64,000 nucleotides of DNA. It comes from Catonella morbi ATCC 51271 (GTDB taxonomy: Bacteria; Bacillota; Clostridia; Lachnospirales; Lachnospiraceae). Below the pieces are notes generated by a model. The model did not search any database. It had not been told where the DNA came from and saw nothing but the letters and a program-made list of their open reading frames with translations. The stretch spans positions 62,001 to 126,000 of the forward strand of contig NZ_KI535370.1 in the NCBI RefSeq assembly GCF_000160035.2, given 5' to 3'. A program made the position numbers and the translations under genes. This document shows positions 24,232 through 31,962 of the stretch, piece by piece; within the stretch, counting starts at the first letter, position 1; each line of letters starts with the position of its first letter.

Positions 24232-26508
24232 TTACATATTTGTTTTTTCAAAGTCTTCTATTGATACCGGCTTTGCAAAAAGGTATCCCTGGAAATAATC
24301 ACATTTAATATTTCTAAGAAATTCAAACTGAGAATGAGTTTCCACACCTTCGCAAATTACAGGCATATCAAGGGCCTTTGAAAGTTGTACTATCATTCCG
24401 ATTATCTTTCTGCTCTTTTCCTCGTCTTTTGTCTTGTAAAGGAAGCCCATATCCAATTTAAGTACGTCTACCGAGATTTCCTTCAACATATTTAGGGAGG
24501 AATATCCGCTTCCAAAGTCATCCATTTCAACAGTAAAGCCATAGTCTCTAAGCTTTTCAACTATCATCAGTCTGCTTTCAATTTCTTTCATAATAACAGT
24601 TTCCGTAATTTCAAGCTTAAGTCTGAATGGTTCTATCTTATACTTTTCTACTATACTGACAAATTCCTTATAAATATCCAGGAAATAGAAGTCTGCCGGG
24701 GAAATATTCACAGAGATATAATATTCTCCCTTCCCCTCATCCTTCCATTTTCTAAGAAGCCCGGCTGCCCGGTCCCAAACAAATAAATCTACTTTACTTA
24801 TAAGACCGTTTTGCTCAAACATAGGGATAAATCTATATGGTGCCAACATTCCTTCCGTAGGGTGAAGCCATCTTACAAGTGCCTCCGCACCTATTACCTT
24901 GCCTTCTCCGTTGCACTGCGCCTGAAGAAAAACTTTAAGCTGATTATTTTCAATTGCACTGTCAAGTTCACCGGATAATCTCTGCTCCCAGTATTTAGCC
25001 TCTCTTATTCTGTCATCATAATAAAATACTTTGTTTTGATAATCTTCTTTGTTCGCGGCTATTGCCATACCGGCCCTGTCAATCATTGCAGATGAAGATA
25101 TGCTCCTATCCTCAATCTTGTATACGCCAATCTGCATATTAATCGGATAATGTATGCCGTCCGTCATCGAGACTTCTTTGGCAATATTTATAAACATTTC
25201 TTCATCATATTTATCTTTTTCAATAAGAACACAGAATTTATCCCCTGCCTGTCTGCAATACAGAGTATCTTTAGGAGTTTTTTCCCTCAATTTCCAGGCT
25301 ATTGAATTAAGTACCCTGTCACCGATATTCTTTCCGAATGAGTCATTAATAAGCTTAAAATCTTTAATGTCCGAACATAAGATATAATACTCTGTTTCAG
25401 GATTATCTTTAAGGATTTCTTCAACTTTGTCACAAAAATAATCACTGTTAAAAAGTCCTGTAAGCTTATCATGCGTAGCTTTATACTTATCCTTGTTAAA
25501 AATGTCAACTTCTATCGTTCTGTCCTTTATTCTATAATAGCTTCCTTCCATCTTCCCATTTCTGTAAAGTTTTTTATAAAGGATATCATAATGTTTCATT
25601 TCTCCCTTATCATTCATTGAACAAAGCACAGAATATTCTATTTTACTGCTGTCAAAATTACTGAGTGAAAACATCTTATTTATCTGTCCGACCACAGAGG
25701 AGTAGTCATCTTCAACATCAAAAAAAGTTTTAGCTCTTTCATTCAGATATATGCAGACATCATCTACATCTAAAAATATCATCATGTCATCAGTTTTAGA
25801 CACAATATAAGACAACATTTTATCTATAAGTGTTACCTGCTTACTTTCAAGAAGTATCAAATATGCGGCTACCGCTCCGGCAGAATATCCAAGTACGGAT
25901 ATATCTACCGCATAATTCAGAAATTTATAAAAAAAGTTAATTATAATTGCCAAAGAAAACGAAAATAAGAGCAGAATATATTTTCTCCAGTAAATGAAGC
26001 TCAGTCCCACTATTTTATAAATAATTATAAAAGCTATCAGCATAAGCAGACTATAAGCTATGATACTGTGCAGGGTATATAACGGTTGCATTATTGCTGC
26101 ATGATAATACCACTGCCCTATCTTAACCTTCTCAATAATGAATAGTTCCTTTGTAAATATATTGCTTAAAACAAAAACAGCATCAAGAGCTATGATTATA
26201 TACAAAATCCTAAATATTTTAGTATTGTTAATCTCATGTCCGGTTACTTCTATTGCTATCTTAAGAACCGCATACCTTATCCCACATATACTCACCAAAT
26301 ATATAGAGTGTAACACTAAAGCCGTAGGTAAATTTTTTGCAAAGAGTAAAGCAATCTGAATGACAACAGATGCCATGGTTATCATCAGTAACAGTCTTAC
26401 CCGGGGAGTTATTGTTTGCTTTTTCTTTGTCGTTCTGTAGACACAAATACTCAGAATAAAGAACGCAAAAATAAACAAAGCCATAAATGATACAACAACT
26501 GAACTCAT
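24232..26508 (-). CDS. 7TM-PAS-degenerate GGDEF-EAL c-di-GMP phosphodiesterase
   Basis: The 758-residue product has about seven N-terminal membrane helices (residues 5-225, histidine-kinase-7TM-like), a PAS-like stretch (about 235-330), a GGDEF-fold domain (about 340-500) and an EAL domain (about 515-755). In the GGDEF domain the signature is RQAGDKFCVLIE, that is AGDKF in place of GGDEF, so cyclase activity is probably lost. The EAL domain keeps GAEALVRWLHP, LKLEITE, MDDFGSGYSSLNML and LKLDMGFL, so it should hydrolyse c-di-GMP. It would lower c-di-GMP, fitting a motile cell with flagellar genes in the same window. It follows ctpA by 67 bp. Confidence 0.9.
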   Translation of the reverse strand: MSSVVVSFMALFIFAFFILSICVYRTTKKKQTITPRVRLLLMITMASVVIQIALLFAKNLPTALVLHSIYLVSICGIRYAVLKIAIEVTGHEINNTKIFRILYIIIALDAVFVLSNIFTKELFIIEKVKIGQWYYHAAIMQPLYTLHSIIAYSLLMLIAFIIIYKIVGLSFIYWRKYILLLFSFSLAIIINFFYKFLNYAVDISVLGYSAGAVAAYLILLESKQVTLIDKMLSYIVSKTDDMMIFLDVDDVCIYLNERAKTFFDVEDDYSSVVGQINKMFSLSNFDSSKIEYSVLCSMNDKGEMKHYDILYKKLYRNGKMEGSYYRIKDRTIEVDIFNKDKYKATHDKLTGLFNSDYFCDKVEEILKDNPETEYYILCSDIKDFKLINDSFGKNIGDRVLNSIAWKLREKTPKDTLYCRQAGDKFCVLIEKDKYDEEMFINIAKEVSMTDGIHYPINMQIGVYKIEDRSISSSAMIDRAGMAIAANKEDYQNKVFYYDDRIREAKYWEQRLSGELDSAIENNQLKVFLQAQCNGEGKVIGAEALVRWLHPTEGMLAPYRFIPMFEQNGLISKVDLFVWDRAAGLLRKWKDEGKGEYYISVNISPADFYFLDIYKEFVSIVEKYKIEPFRLKLEITETVIMKEIESRLMIVEKLRDYGFTVEMDDFGSGYSSLNMLKEISVDVLKLDMGFLYKTKDEEKSRKIIGMIVQLSKALDMPVICEGVETHSQFEFLRNIKCDYFQGYLFAKPVSIEDFEKTNM

Positions 26509-26575
26509 TACTTTACCTCAATAGTATATTTTAAAACATTTATCGGTACATCAGTCTCAAATTATTTATGTATGT

Positions 26576-27817
26576 TTAATCTATCATTTTATTTAATTCC
26601 TGCAACGCCTTTTCCAACTGCTCATCTTTAACCGTACCGATATCATCCTTAATCTTATAATCCGGCTTTATCCCGGTCTTATTTATACTCTCACCGTTAG
26701 GCAGATAGTATTTTATTGTAGTCAGTTTAATACCGCCTTTAATAACCTTATTCTCTTTGTCCCTAATCTCAAGTACACTTTGAGCCACACCCTTACCATA
26801 GCTTACTTCCCCTACTGTTTCAGCATATCCATGGTCTTTAAGGGCTCCGGCAAAAAGCTCAGAAGCACTGGCAGAATTCCCATTTATAAGAATCAATATC
26901 GGCAGTTCAAATTTTCTGTCACTTTCTTTTTTATTAAATCCGGTCTTATAATACTCTTTTTTCCCATCTTTGAAGCCAAATGAATACACTTCTTCTCCAT
27001 CAGGGAGGATGCGTTCAAGCATTTTATGAGCAGTATCTACCAAACCGCCGCCGTTATCCCTTAAGTCTATTACTAGCCCTTCTATCCCGGTTGAATCCAG
27101 TTTATCTAAAGCTTTGATAAACTCATCTGCCGTATTTTCAAGAAAACCGGATACTCTCAGATACCCAATTTTCCCTTTATTATAGGTCTTCGAAAATACC
27201 GTAGGTATAACTACCTCATTCCTTTCAACCACAATTTTTTTAGTAAGTTTGTCTCTAAGTATGGTCAAGGTAACTTTACTTCCTTTTTTCCCTTTAACGT
27301 ATTTTGAAGACTCTGCAAGCGTCAACCTTGTAAGATCTTTTTTACCCGCTTTTAAGATAATGTCACCCTTTTTTAGCTTAGCCTTTTTAGCCGGACTTCT
27401 GTCAAAAACATTGGTTATTCTTATACCTCCGGTTTTTTCATCCTTTGCAATCTCCACACCTATTCCGTAGTATTCACCTTTAAGACCCCTGCTAAAACTT
27501 TCTAATTCCTTTGTTGTATAATATTCCGAATAAGGATCATTTAACTTTTTCACAAACTTTTTAGCTATATTATCAATACCAGTTTCATCATTTTCCGACT
27601 TAAATACTTCATCAAGCATTTTTGCGGTATCAACATCTTCATAATAATATTTATTCACTATTTCTATCAATGGTTGCAATTCTGTTTTAATTTCCTGCGC
27701 TCTTTTTTCCGAAACAGCAGCTAAAGCCCTCTCCATGTTTATTGAAAATTGTACATTTAATACACAGGCTACAGCCAATATTAAACTTCCTGTATTTTTT
27801 ATTATAAACTTATTCAA
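26576..27817 (-). CDS. ctpA: C-terminal processing peptidase, S41 family
   Basis: The roughly 413-residue product has one N-terminal membrane helix, a PDZ domain (about 110-195, GIGVEIAKDEKTGGIRI and KGDIILKAGKKDLTRL) and the S41 catalytic domain with LVIDLRDNGGGLVDTAHKML. The Ser-Lys dyad is in NGNSASASELFAGALKDHGY and EVSYGKGVAQSV. It probably trims secreted proteins outside the membrane. The ATG at 27829 overlaps the Shine-Dalgarno GGAGG; the TTG at 27817, five bases behind GGAGG, is the better start and gives MNKFIIKNTGSLILAVA. It overlaps the end of psd by 8 bp. Confidence 0.9.
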   Translation of the reverse strand: MNKFIIKNTGSLILAVACVLNVQFSINMERALAAVSEKRAQEIKTELQPLIEIVNKYYYEDVDTAKMLDEVFKSENDETGIDNIAKKFVKKLNDPYSEYYTTKELESFSRGLKGEYYGIGVEIAKDEKTGGIRITNVFDRSPAKKAKLKKGDIILKAGKKDLTRLTLAESSKYVKGKKGSKVTLTILRDKLTKKIVVERNEVVIPTVFSKTYNKGKIGYLRVSGFLENTADEFIKALDKLDSTGIEGLVIDLRDNGGGLVDTAHKMLERILPDGEEVYSFGFKDGKKEYYKTGFNKKESDRKFELPILILINGNSASASELFAGALKDHGYAETVGEVSYGKGVAQSVLEIRDKENKVIKGGIKLTTIKYYLPNGESINKTGIKPDYKIKDDIGTVKDEQLEKALQELNKMID

Positions 27818-28649
27818 AATTGCCTCCATTCATTTTTGTAGCAACAGACTCTCCCAAATGTACCGTTACTTCCTTGTCTACCTTTAGTTTTTTCAAAAAT
27901 TCAGCATCAAATTTAATCTTATTTTTCTTTACAAACACTACGATAGTAGAACCGCCAAATTCAAAGCATCCTTTTTCCATTCCTCTGGCAACTCTCCCTG
28001 ATAACCTATGGTTTGTTATCTTACCTACCATAATGGCACCTATTTCCATCTGAATAACTTTACCAAAATTATCCGTTTCTAACACTGTATACTCTCTGGT
28101 GTTCTCAGTAAATACCGGATAGCGTGATAAAGCTATAGGTCTCACACAATGTAATATACCCTCTATACGCTTTTCACCTGCAATTACTCCATCATCTAAA
28201 AAGGTATATCTGTGATAATGTTTAGGTGTAAGCCTGTATACCAGTCCGTAGCCGCCTTCAAATTCCTTTGCAAGTTCATTATTCCTTAAAAGCCCTGATA
28301 AATCATATCTTGTATTTTTAATTTTAAATGCAGAATCTTGATTTAATTTTACCACAGATAGAAAGCCATCACAAGGGTTTATAAAACAAAGAGGATTTTT
28401 CTCAAATTCTACCCTCTTTTTCCTTCTTTTAAAAAACTCATTGAAGGAATAGAATCCCTTAGCAGGTACTTCTATCCCTTCAAGTGAAATATTATTTTTC
28501 TTTATAAAGCCCTTTATAAATATCCTTGAGAGGGGCGACTCTAAAAAAGTTCCTCCAATCTTTGATACTATCGGCTTGGTAAGCAGTTTAAGCAAGAATC
28601 TTCCAGCAACCGTACCATATAAAAACCTCACTGAAAAATCTTCTCTCAT
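27810..28649 (-). CDS. psd: Phosphatidylserine decarboxylase proenzyme
   Basis: Psd converts phosphatidylserine to phosphatidylethanolamine and self-cleaves to form a pyruvoyl group. The 279-residue product has the FNEFFKRR-type N-terminal block (YSFNEFFKRRKKRVEF), PKHYHRYTFLDDG, the internal GAIMVGKITNH and the cleavage motif FEFGGSTIVVF (GGST in place of LGST, a known Gram-positive variant). The start ATG overlaps the pssA stop in the form ATGA at 28646-28649, a classical coupled pair. Confidence 0.94.
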   Translation of the reverse strand: MREDFSVRFLYGTVAGRFLLKLLTKPIVSKIGGTFLESPLSRIFIKGFIKKNNISLEGIEVPAKGFYSFNEFFKRRKKRVEFEKNPLCFINPCDGFLSVVKLNQDSAFKIKNTRYDLSGLLRNNELAKEFEGGYGLVYRLTPKHYHRYTFLDDGVIAGEKRIEGILHCVRPIALSRYPVFTENTREYTVLETDNFGKVIQMEIGAIMVGKITNHRLSGRVARGMEKGCFEFGGSTIVVFVKKNKIKFDAEFLKKLKVDKEVTVHLGESVATKMNGGNFE

Positions 28650-29287
28650 ACTGAATCCCATCCCATTAAGAATAATACACCAAGTACTTCCAGAATTCCT
28701 AAAATAACCATCCCGATCTTGCCTAATGCATTCGGCTTTTTTATCTCAAAAGGAGATACAAAACCAACCATTACAAAGGTCAAAAGTACAAGATAAACCA
28801 TTTTATTCTTAAAAACATCACAGTCAAAAGCAATATGAACTGCGGGAAGCATGAGCGCAATAGTTGTTACAGGCAATCCAAGATATACTTTTCTGCGTTC
28901 TGTAGTCTTTTGCTGTCTCTCTTCTTCAAGTACATTAAAATAAGCAAGTCTGATCAGGGCAGCAAGAACATAGAAGGACGCTATAAATCCAGCTGCCGTT
29001 GTATACTCAAGAAAAGTATATACAAACAAAGCGGGAAATACGCCAAAACTTATAAGGTCACTGAGAGAATCAATCTGAATGCCAAATCTTTTTTCTCTTT
29101 CATCCCTTTCCTTGGTAGCCGCAACCATACCGTCAAACATGTCACAAACTCCGGCAACCATAAGGCAGACTATTGCCGCAGCAAAATCTTTGTTAATAAC
29201 CATTAAGATTCCGACAAATGCAGAAAGCATACCCAAATACGTAAGCACAACAGTGTAATTGTAATATCCCAACAATCCTTTTTTCAT
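28646..29287 (-). CDS. pssA: CDP-diacylglycerol--serine O-phosphatidyltransferase
   Basis: PssA makes phosphatidylserine from CDP-diacylglycerol and L-serine in the membrane. The 213-residue product has about six membrane helices and the CDP-alcohol phosphotransferase motif spread over CDMFDGMVAATKERDE and RFGIQIDSLSDLISFG; the Asp residues of DG and of DSLSD line the active site. GGGGG before the ATG at 29287 rejects an upstream in-frame ATG. With psd it gives a complete route to phosphatidylethanolamine. Confidence 0.93.
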   Translation of the reverse strand: MKKGLLGYYNYTVVLTYLGMLSAFVGILMVINKDFAAAIVCLMVAGVCDMFDGMVAATKERDEREKRFGIQIDSLSDLISFGVFPALFVYTFLEYTTAAGFIASFYVLAALIRLAYFNVLEEERQQKTTERRKVYLGLPVTTIALMLPAVHIAFDCDVFKNKMVYLVLLTFVMVGFVSPFEIKKPNALGKIGMVILGILEVLGVLFLMGWDSV

Positions 29288-29297
29288 AGTTTCCCCC

Positions 29298-29864
29298 TTA
29301 AATAAGGCCGAATGCATAGCTGTAAGCCAATATGCACCAAGGTTTTCCGAGCAGTATAATCCAAATAAACTTTTTCTTTTCCATTTTCAAGAGTCCGGAG
29401 AAGTAGCAAAGAAAATCATCCGGAAATAGCGGAAGTAAAGTTGCTATAAACAAAAATACTCCATAAGACCTGCTCTTTTTAATCTTCATACTCCATTTAT
29501 CATATTCTTTTTTAGGAAACATAAGCAGAATAATATCCATTCCATACTTCCTTGCCAAAAAATACGCTATAATAGATCCTACAGATATCCCTATATAATT
29601 GCACCAAAATCCACCCATAGGACCAAACATCAATGCTCCTACCGCACAGCCTAAGAACCCGGGCAATACGGGGATTACAACCTGTAAGGCCTGTAAAAAA
29701 ACCAGCACCAGAGGAGCAAATATACCAAAGGTAAGTACATATCTCTGTAATGATTCAACGGAGTCAATCTTACCTTCAGCAAACTTCTTTACAAAAATCA
29801 GCACAACAATAATAACCAGTCCGATGACAGCTGCCGTTATTCTGTTTTTATCCTTTACTGACAT
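29298..29864 (-). CDS. TVP38/TMEM64 (DedA-like, SNARE-associated) membrane protein
   Basis: The 188-residue product has about five hydrophobic segments and the conserved family core GFLGCAVGALMFGPMGGFWC followed by GSIIAYFLARKYG and the P-D-x-x-x-Y-like LLPLFPDDFLCYFSGL. DedA and TVP38 proteins are now thought to act as lipid scramblases or carriers. Its position between pssA and a PAP2 gene fits a role in lipid movement or recycling during phosphatidylethanolamine synthesis. The 3' end is 10 bp before the pssA start. Confidence 0.85.
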   Translation of the reverse strand: MSVKDKNRITAAVIGLVIIVVLIFVKKFAEGKIDSVESLQRYVLTFGIFAPLVLVFLQALQVVIPVLPGFLGCAVGALMFGPMGGFWCNYIGISVGSIIAYFLARKYGMDIILLMFPKKEYDKWSMKIKKSRSYGVFLFIATLLPLFPDDFLCYFSGLLKMEKKKFIWIILLGKPWCILAYSYAFGLI

Positions 29865-29884
29865 AATTTTCTCCCAAAACCTAC

Positions 29885-30562
29885 TTAATCCAGATTCAAT
29901 TTTCTGTTAATTTTAGTAATCAGATTCTCATAAAATCCTGTGAAACCATATTTTACCACAAAATAGCTTCCTTCTGCAAGTCCAACTCCTCCGATTACAT
30001 CAACGATAACATGCTGCTTGGTTGTAAGAGTCGATATACATACACTTATTGCAAACAGAAGCGAAAACCAAACATATGGTTTAGGAATATTTTTATTCTT
30101 CCTGACGGCTATATAACAAAACCAACTTGTTAAACAGTGAATAGACGGAAATAAATTATCTGCCGCATCAGTATTGTACAGATGAATCATCACCCGGTTC
30201 CATATTCCCTCAGCGCCTACCTCAGGTCTTACATTGGTTGTCGGTATAAGCAAAAAGCATAGGAGACAGATTGTTTTTGCAATAAAATCAGCACTTATAA
30301 GTCTAAATGCTTCTTCCTTCTCCTGTCTGCTGCCCAGAATATAGTTTACTATCCAAAATATGTAACAGCCAAGATATATAAACACTGTCCAAGGCACAAA
30401 AGGTATCTTGGAATCAAGCATTATTTCAGCATTAGTATGGTGCCAATTTGTAGTAAGCAATCTTGAACCAAAGTAAGTGACAGAATTCCAAGTTGTTGAA
30501 ATTATGAGTGGTACTATCATTATCTTTGGTATGAATAAAATTTCAGTAGCCTTTTCTTTCAT
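29885..30562 (-). CDS. PAP2-superfamily membrane phosphatase
   Basis: The 225-residue product has about six membrane segments and PAP2 catalytic motifs: the middle motif FPSIHCLTSWF (PSxH) and the C-terminal KQHVIVDVIGG with the catalytic His-Asp pair; the first KX6RP motif is not obvious, as in the inositolphosphotransferase/sphingomyelin-synthase-like branch. Substrate could be phosphatidate, undecaprenyl pyrophosphate or a head-group exchange. It is the first gene of the lipid run PAP2-TVP38-pssA-psd-ctpA. The 240 bp upstream hold a TGAACA-N12-TGTTCA repeat (30639-30662) and otherwise nothing clear. Confidence 0.82.
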   Translation of the reverse strand: MKEKATEILFIPKIMIVPLIISTTWNSVTYFGSRLLTTNWHHTNAEIMLDSKIPFVPWTVFIYLGCYIFWIVNYILGSRQEKEEAFRLISADFIAKTICLLCFLLIPTTNVRPEVGAEGIWNRVMIHLYNTDAADNLFPSIHCLTSWFCYIAVRKNKNIPKPYVWFSLLFAISVCISTLTTKQHVIVDVIGGVGLAEGSYFVVKYGFTGFYENLITKINRKLNLD

Positions 30563-30803
30563 CTAAAAACCTTTCTAAATATCTTTAACCCCATTCATTT
30601 TTTAACTACAAACCTATTAGTCGGAACAAAAAACTGATTGAACAATTTTAAACAACTGTTCACATCCTTGGAGTTTATTAATAACCTATTCCTATTTTAG
30701 CCAAGATTTCTTACGGAATTATAAACATTTTTCTTACAACTATATTTATTTTTGATTGCTTTTCTTATAAAATCCTAATATATCAGGAATATCTGTAACC
30801 GTT

Positions 30804-31679
30804 TTAATTTATCTCTATAGTATAAATATTGTTAAATTTTTCACCTGCATTTAACATAAGATTACATTCTCTTTCAGAAAGTTCACCCTCAAACTCTATA
30901 CGATCACAGCGTCCAAACCAAGGCTCAATGCAAATAAAAGGAGCATTCATTTTCTCCATAGACCAAATAGCAAGAATAGGCATATCAAATTTCACAGTAA
31001 CATATTTTTTACCACTTGGTTTAACTATGGATACTTCACTTATCTGCTTATCTTCAAAAATATAAGTAGTTGTGTCAAAGTATTCTTTTGTAACAGTACT
31101 TCTTCCGTTGTCAAGCTTAAGTTCGTGACGCTCAGGAAGCCTTAAGCCGGTTCCCGCATCAGAACCATAGTATTTAGGATTTCCATCAGAATTAAATTCT
31201 AAAGAATATCCTACCTTGTCTTCCTCACCATCTATAGGGCAGTTAAATCCGGGATGTGCTCCTATGTTATAGTACATAGTCTTGGTATCGGTATTTACCA
31301 CTTCCCAAAGCACTTCCAGTTTTTTTCCTGTGAGACGGTATCCTATTTTAAGTGAAAAATGAAACGGATAAAGTTCATAAGTTTCCTTATTATCCGTAAT
31401 TTCAAACCAAATTTCATCTTTCTTTTCTTCTATACAATTAAAGTCCATATCCCTCGCAAACCCATGCTGCATAATGGGATATTTCCTGCCTTCATAAATA
31501 AATTCTTTATTCTTCAGTCTCCCTATAAAAGGAAATAATATAGGTGAATGTCTGTTCCATGATTTCTCATCTCCCTGCCAAAGATATTCTTTTCCCTTAC
31601 TATCCTTTATGGATATGAGTTCTGCACCCTCAGAAGCTACATTTATTTCCAACAGGTCATTTTTCAATTTGTAATTCAT
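30804..31679 (-). CDS. Aldose 1-epimerase family protein (LacX-like)
   Basis: The 291-residue product is a galactose-mutarotase-like beta-sandwich: KEYLWQGDEKSWNRHSPILF near the N-terminus, then the substrate-facing NIGAHPGFNCPI with its His and the C-terminal EPWFGRCDR. The layout is typical of the LacX or YeaD type rather than GalM. It probably interconverts anomers of a hexose or hexose phosphate; the exact sugar cannot be read. It stands alone, with the lipid run after it and a repeat element before it. Confidence 0.85.
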   Translation of the reverse strand: MNYKLKNDLLEINVASEGAELISIKDSKGKEYLWQGDEKSWNRHSPILFPFIGRLKNKEFIYEGRKYPIMQHGFARDMDFNCIEEKKDEIWFEITDNKETYELYPFHFSLKIGYRLTGKKLEVLWEVVNTDTKTMYYNIGAHPGFNCPIDGEEDKVGYSLEFNSDGNPKYYGSDAGTGLRLPERHELKLDNGRSTVTKEYFDTTTYIFEDKQISEVSIVKPSGKKYVTVKFDMPILAIWSMEKMNAPFICIEPWFGRCDRIEFEGELSERECNLMLNAGEKFNNIYTIEIN

Positions 31680-31772
31680 ACCATTCTCCTTAAAGCTTTA
31701 GTTTATTCCAGGTCGGAATTTACTTACTTAGTTTACCCTCTGTTTTGCTTTTAATCAAGTCTTTATGTAAAA

Positions 31773-31899
31773 AAGTGTGTGCTTGCACACACTTCGCGCG
31801 TGAGCGGTGCCGCAAGGCAAACTTCCCTACCGCGAGCTGCGCATCCCTCGGAGAGATTTTTTTAATAGGAAATTTCGAAGAAATTTCCTATTAAAAAAA
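31773..31899. repeat. Structured intergenic repeat, copy A
   Basis: This 127-bp element starts with a 10-bp hairpin (AAGTGTGTGC, 31773-31782, with GCACACACTT), has a GC-rich middle, and ends with a 20-bp perfect inverted repeat (31857-31876 and 31880-31899, spacer GAA). Positions 31800-31860 align without gaps to 42454-42514 at 51 of 61 positions. Its right end runs into the T-run of the surface-protein terminator. It makes up the 283-bp gap 31680-31962 together with that terminator. Confidence 0.85.
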
Positions 31900-31929
31900 T
31901 GTCACGAGAGCCTATTTAGCCCTCGTGAC
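31893..31929 (-). terminator. Terminator of the surface-protein gene
   Basis: GTCACGAG (31901-31908 in plus sense) and CTCGTGAC (31922-31929) form the stem; on the minus strand it is followed by ATTTTTTT, which is also the outer arm of repeat copy A. Confidence 0.9.
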
Positions 31930-31962
31930 CTATTCTGCTTGTTATTGTTTATCTGACTATTA

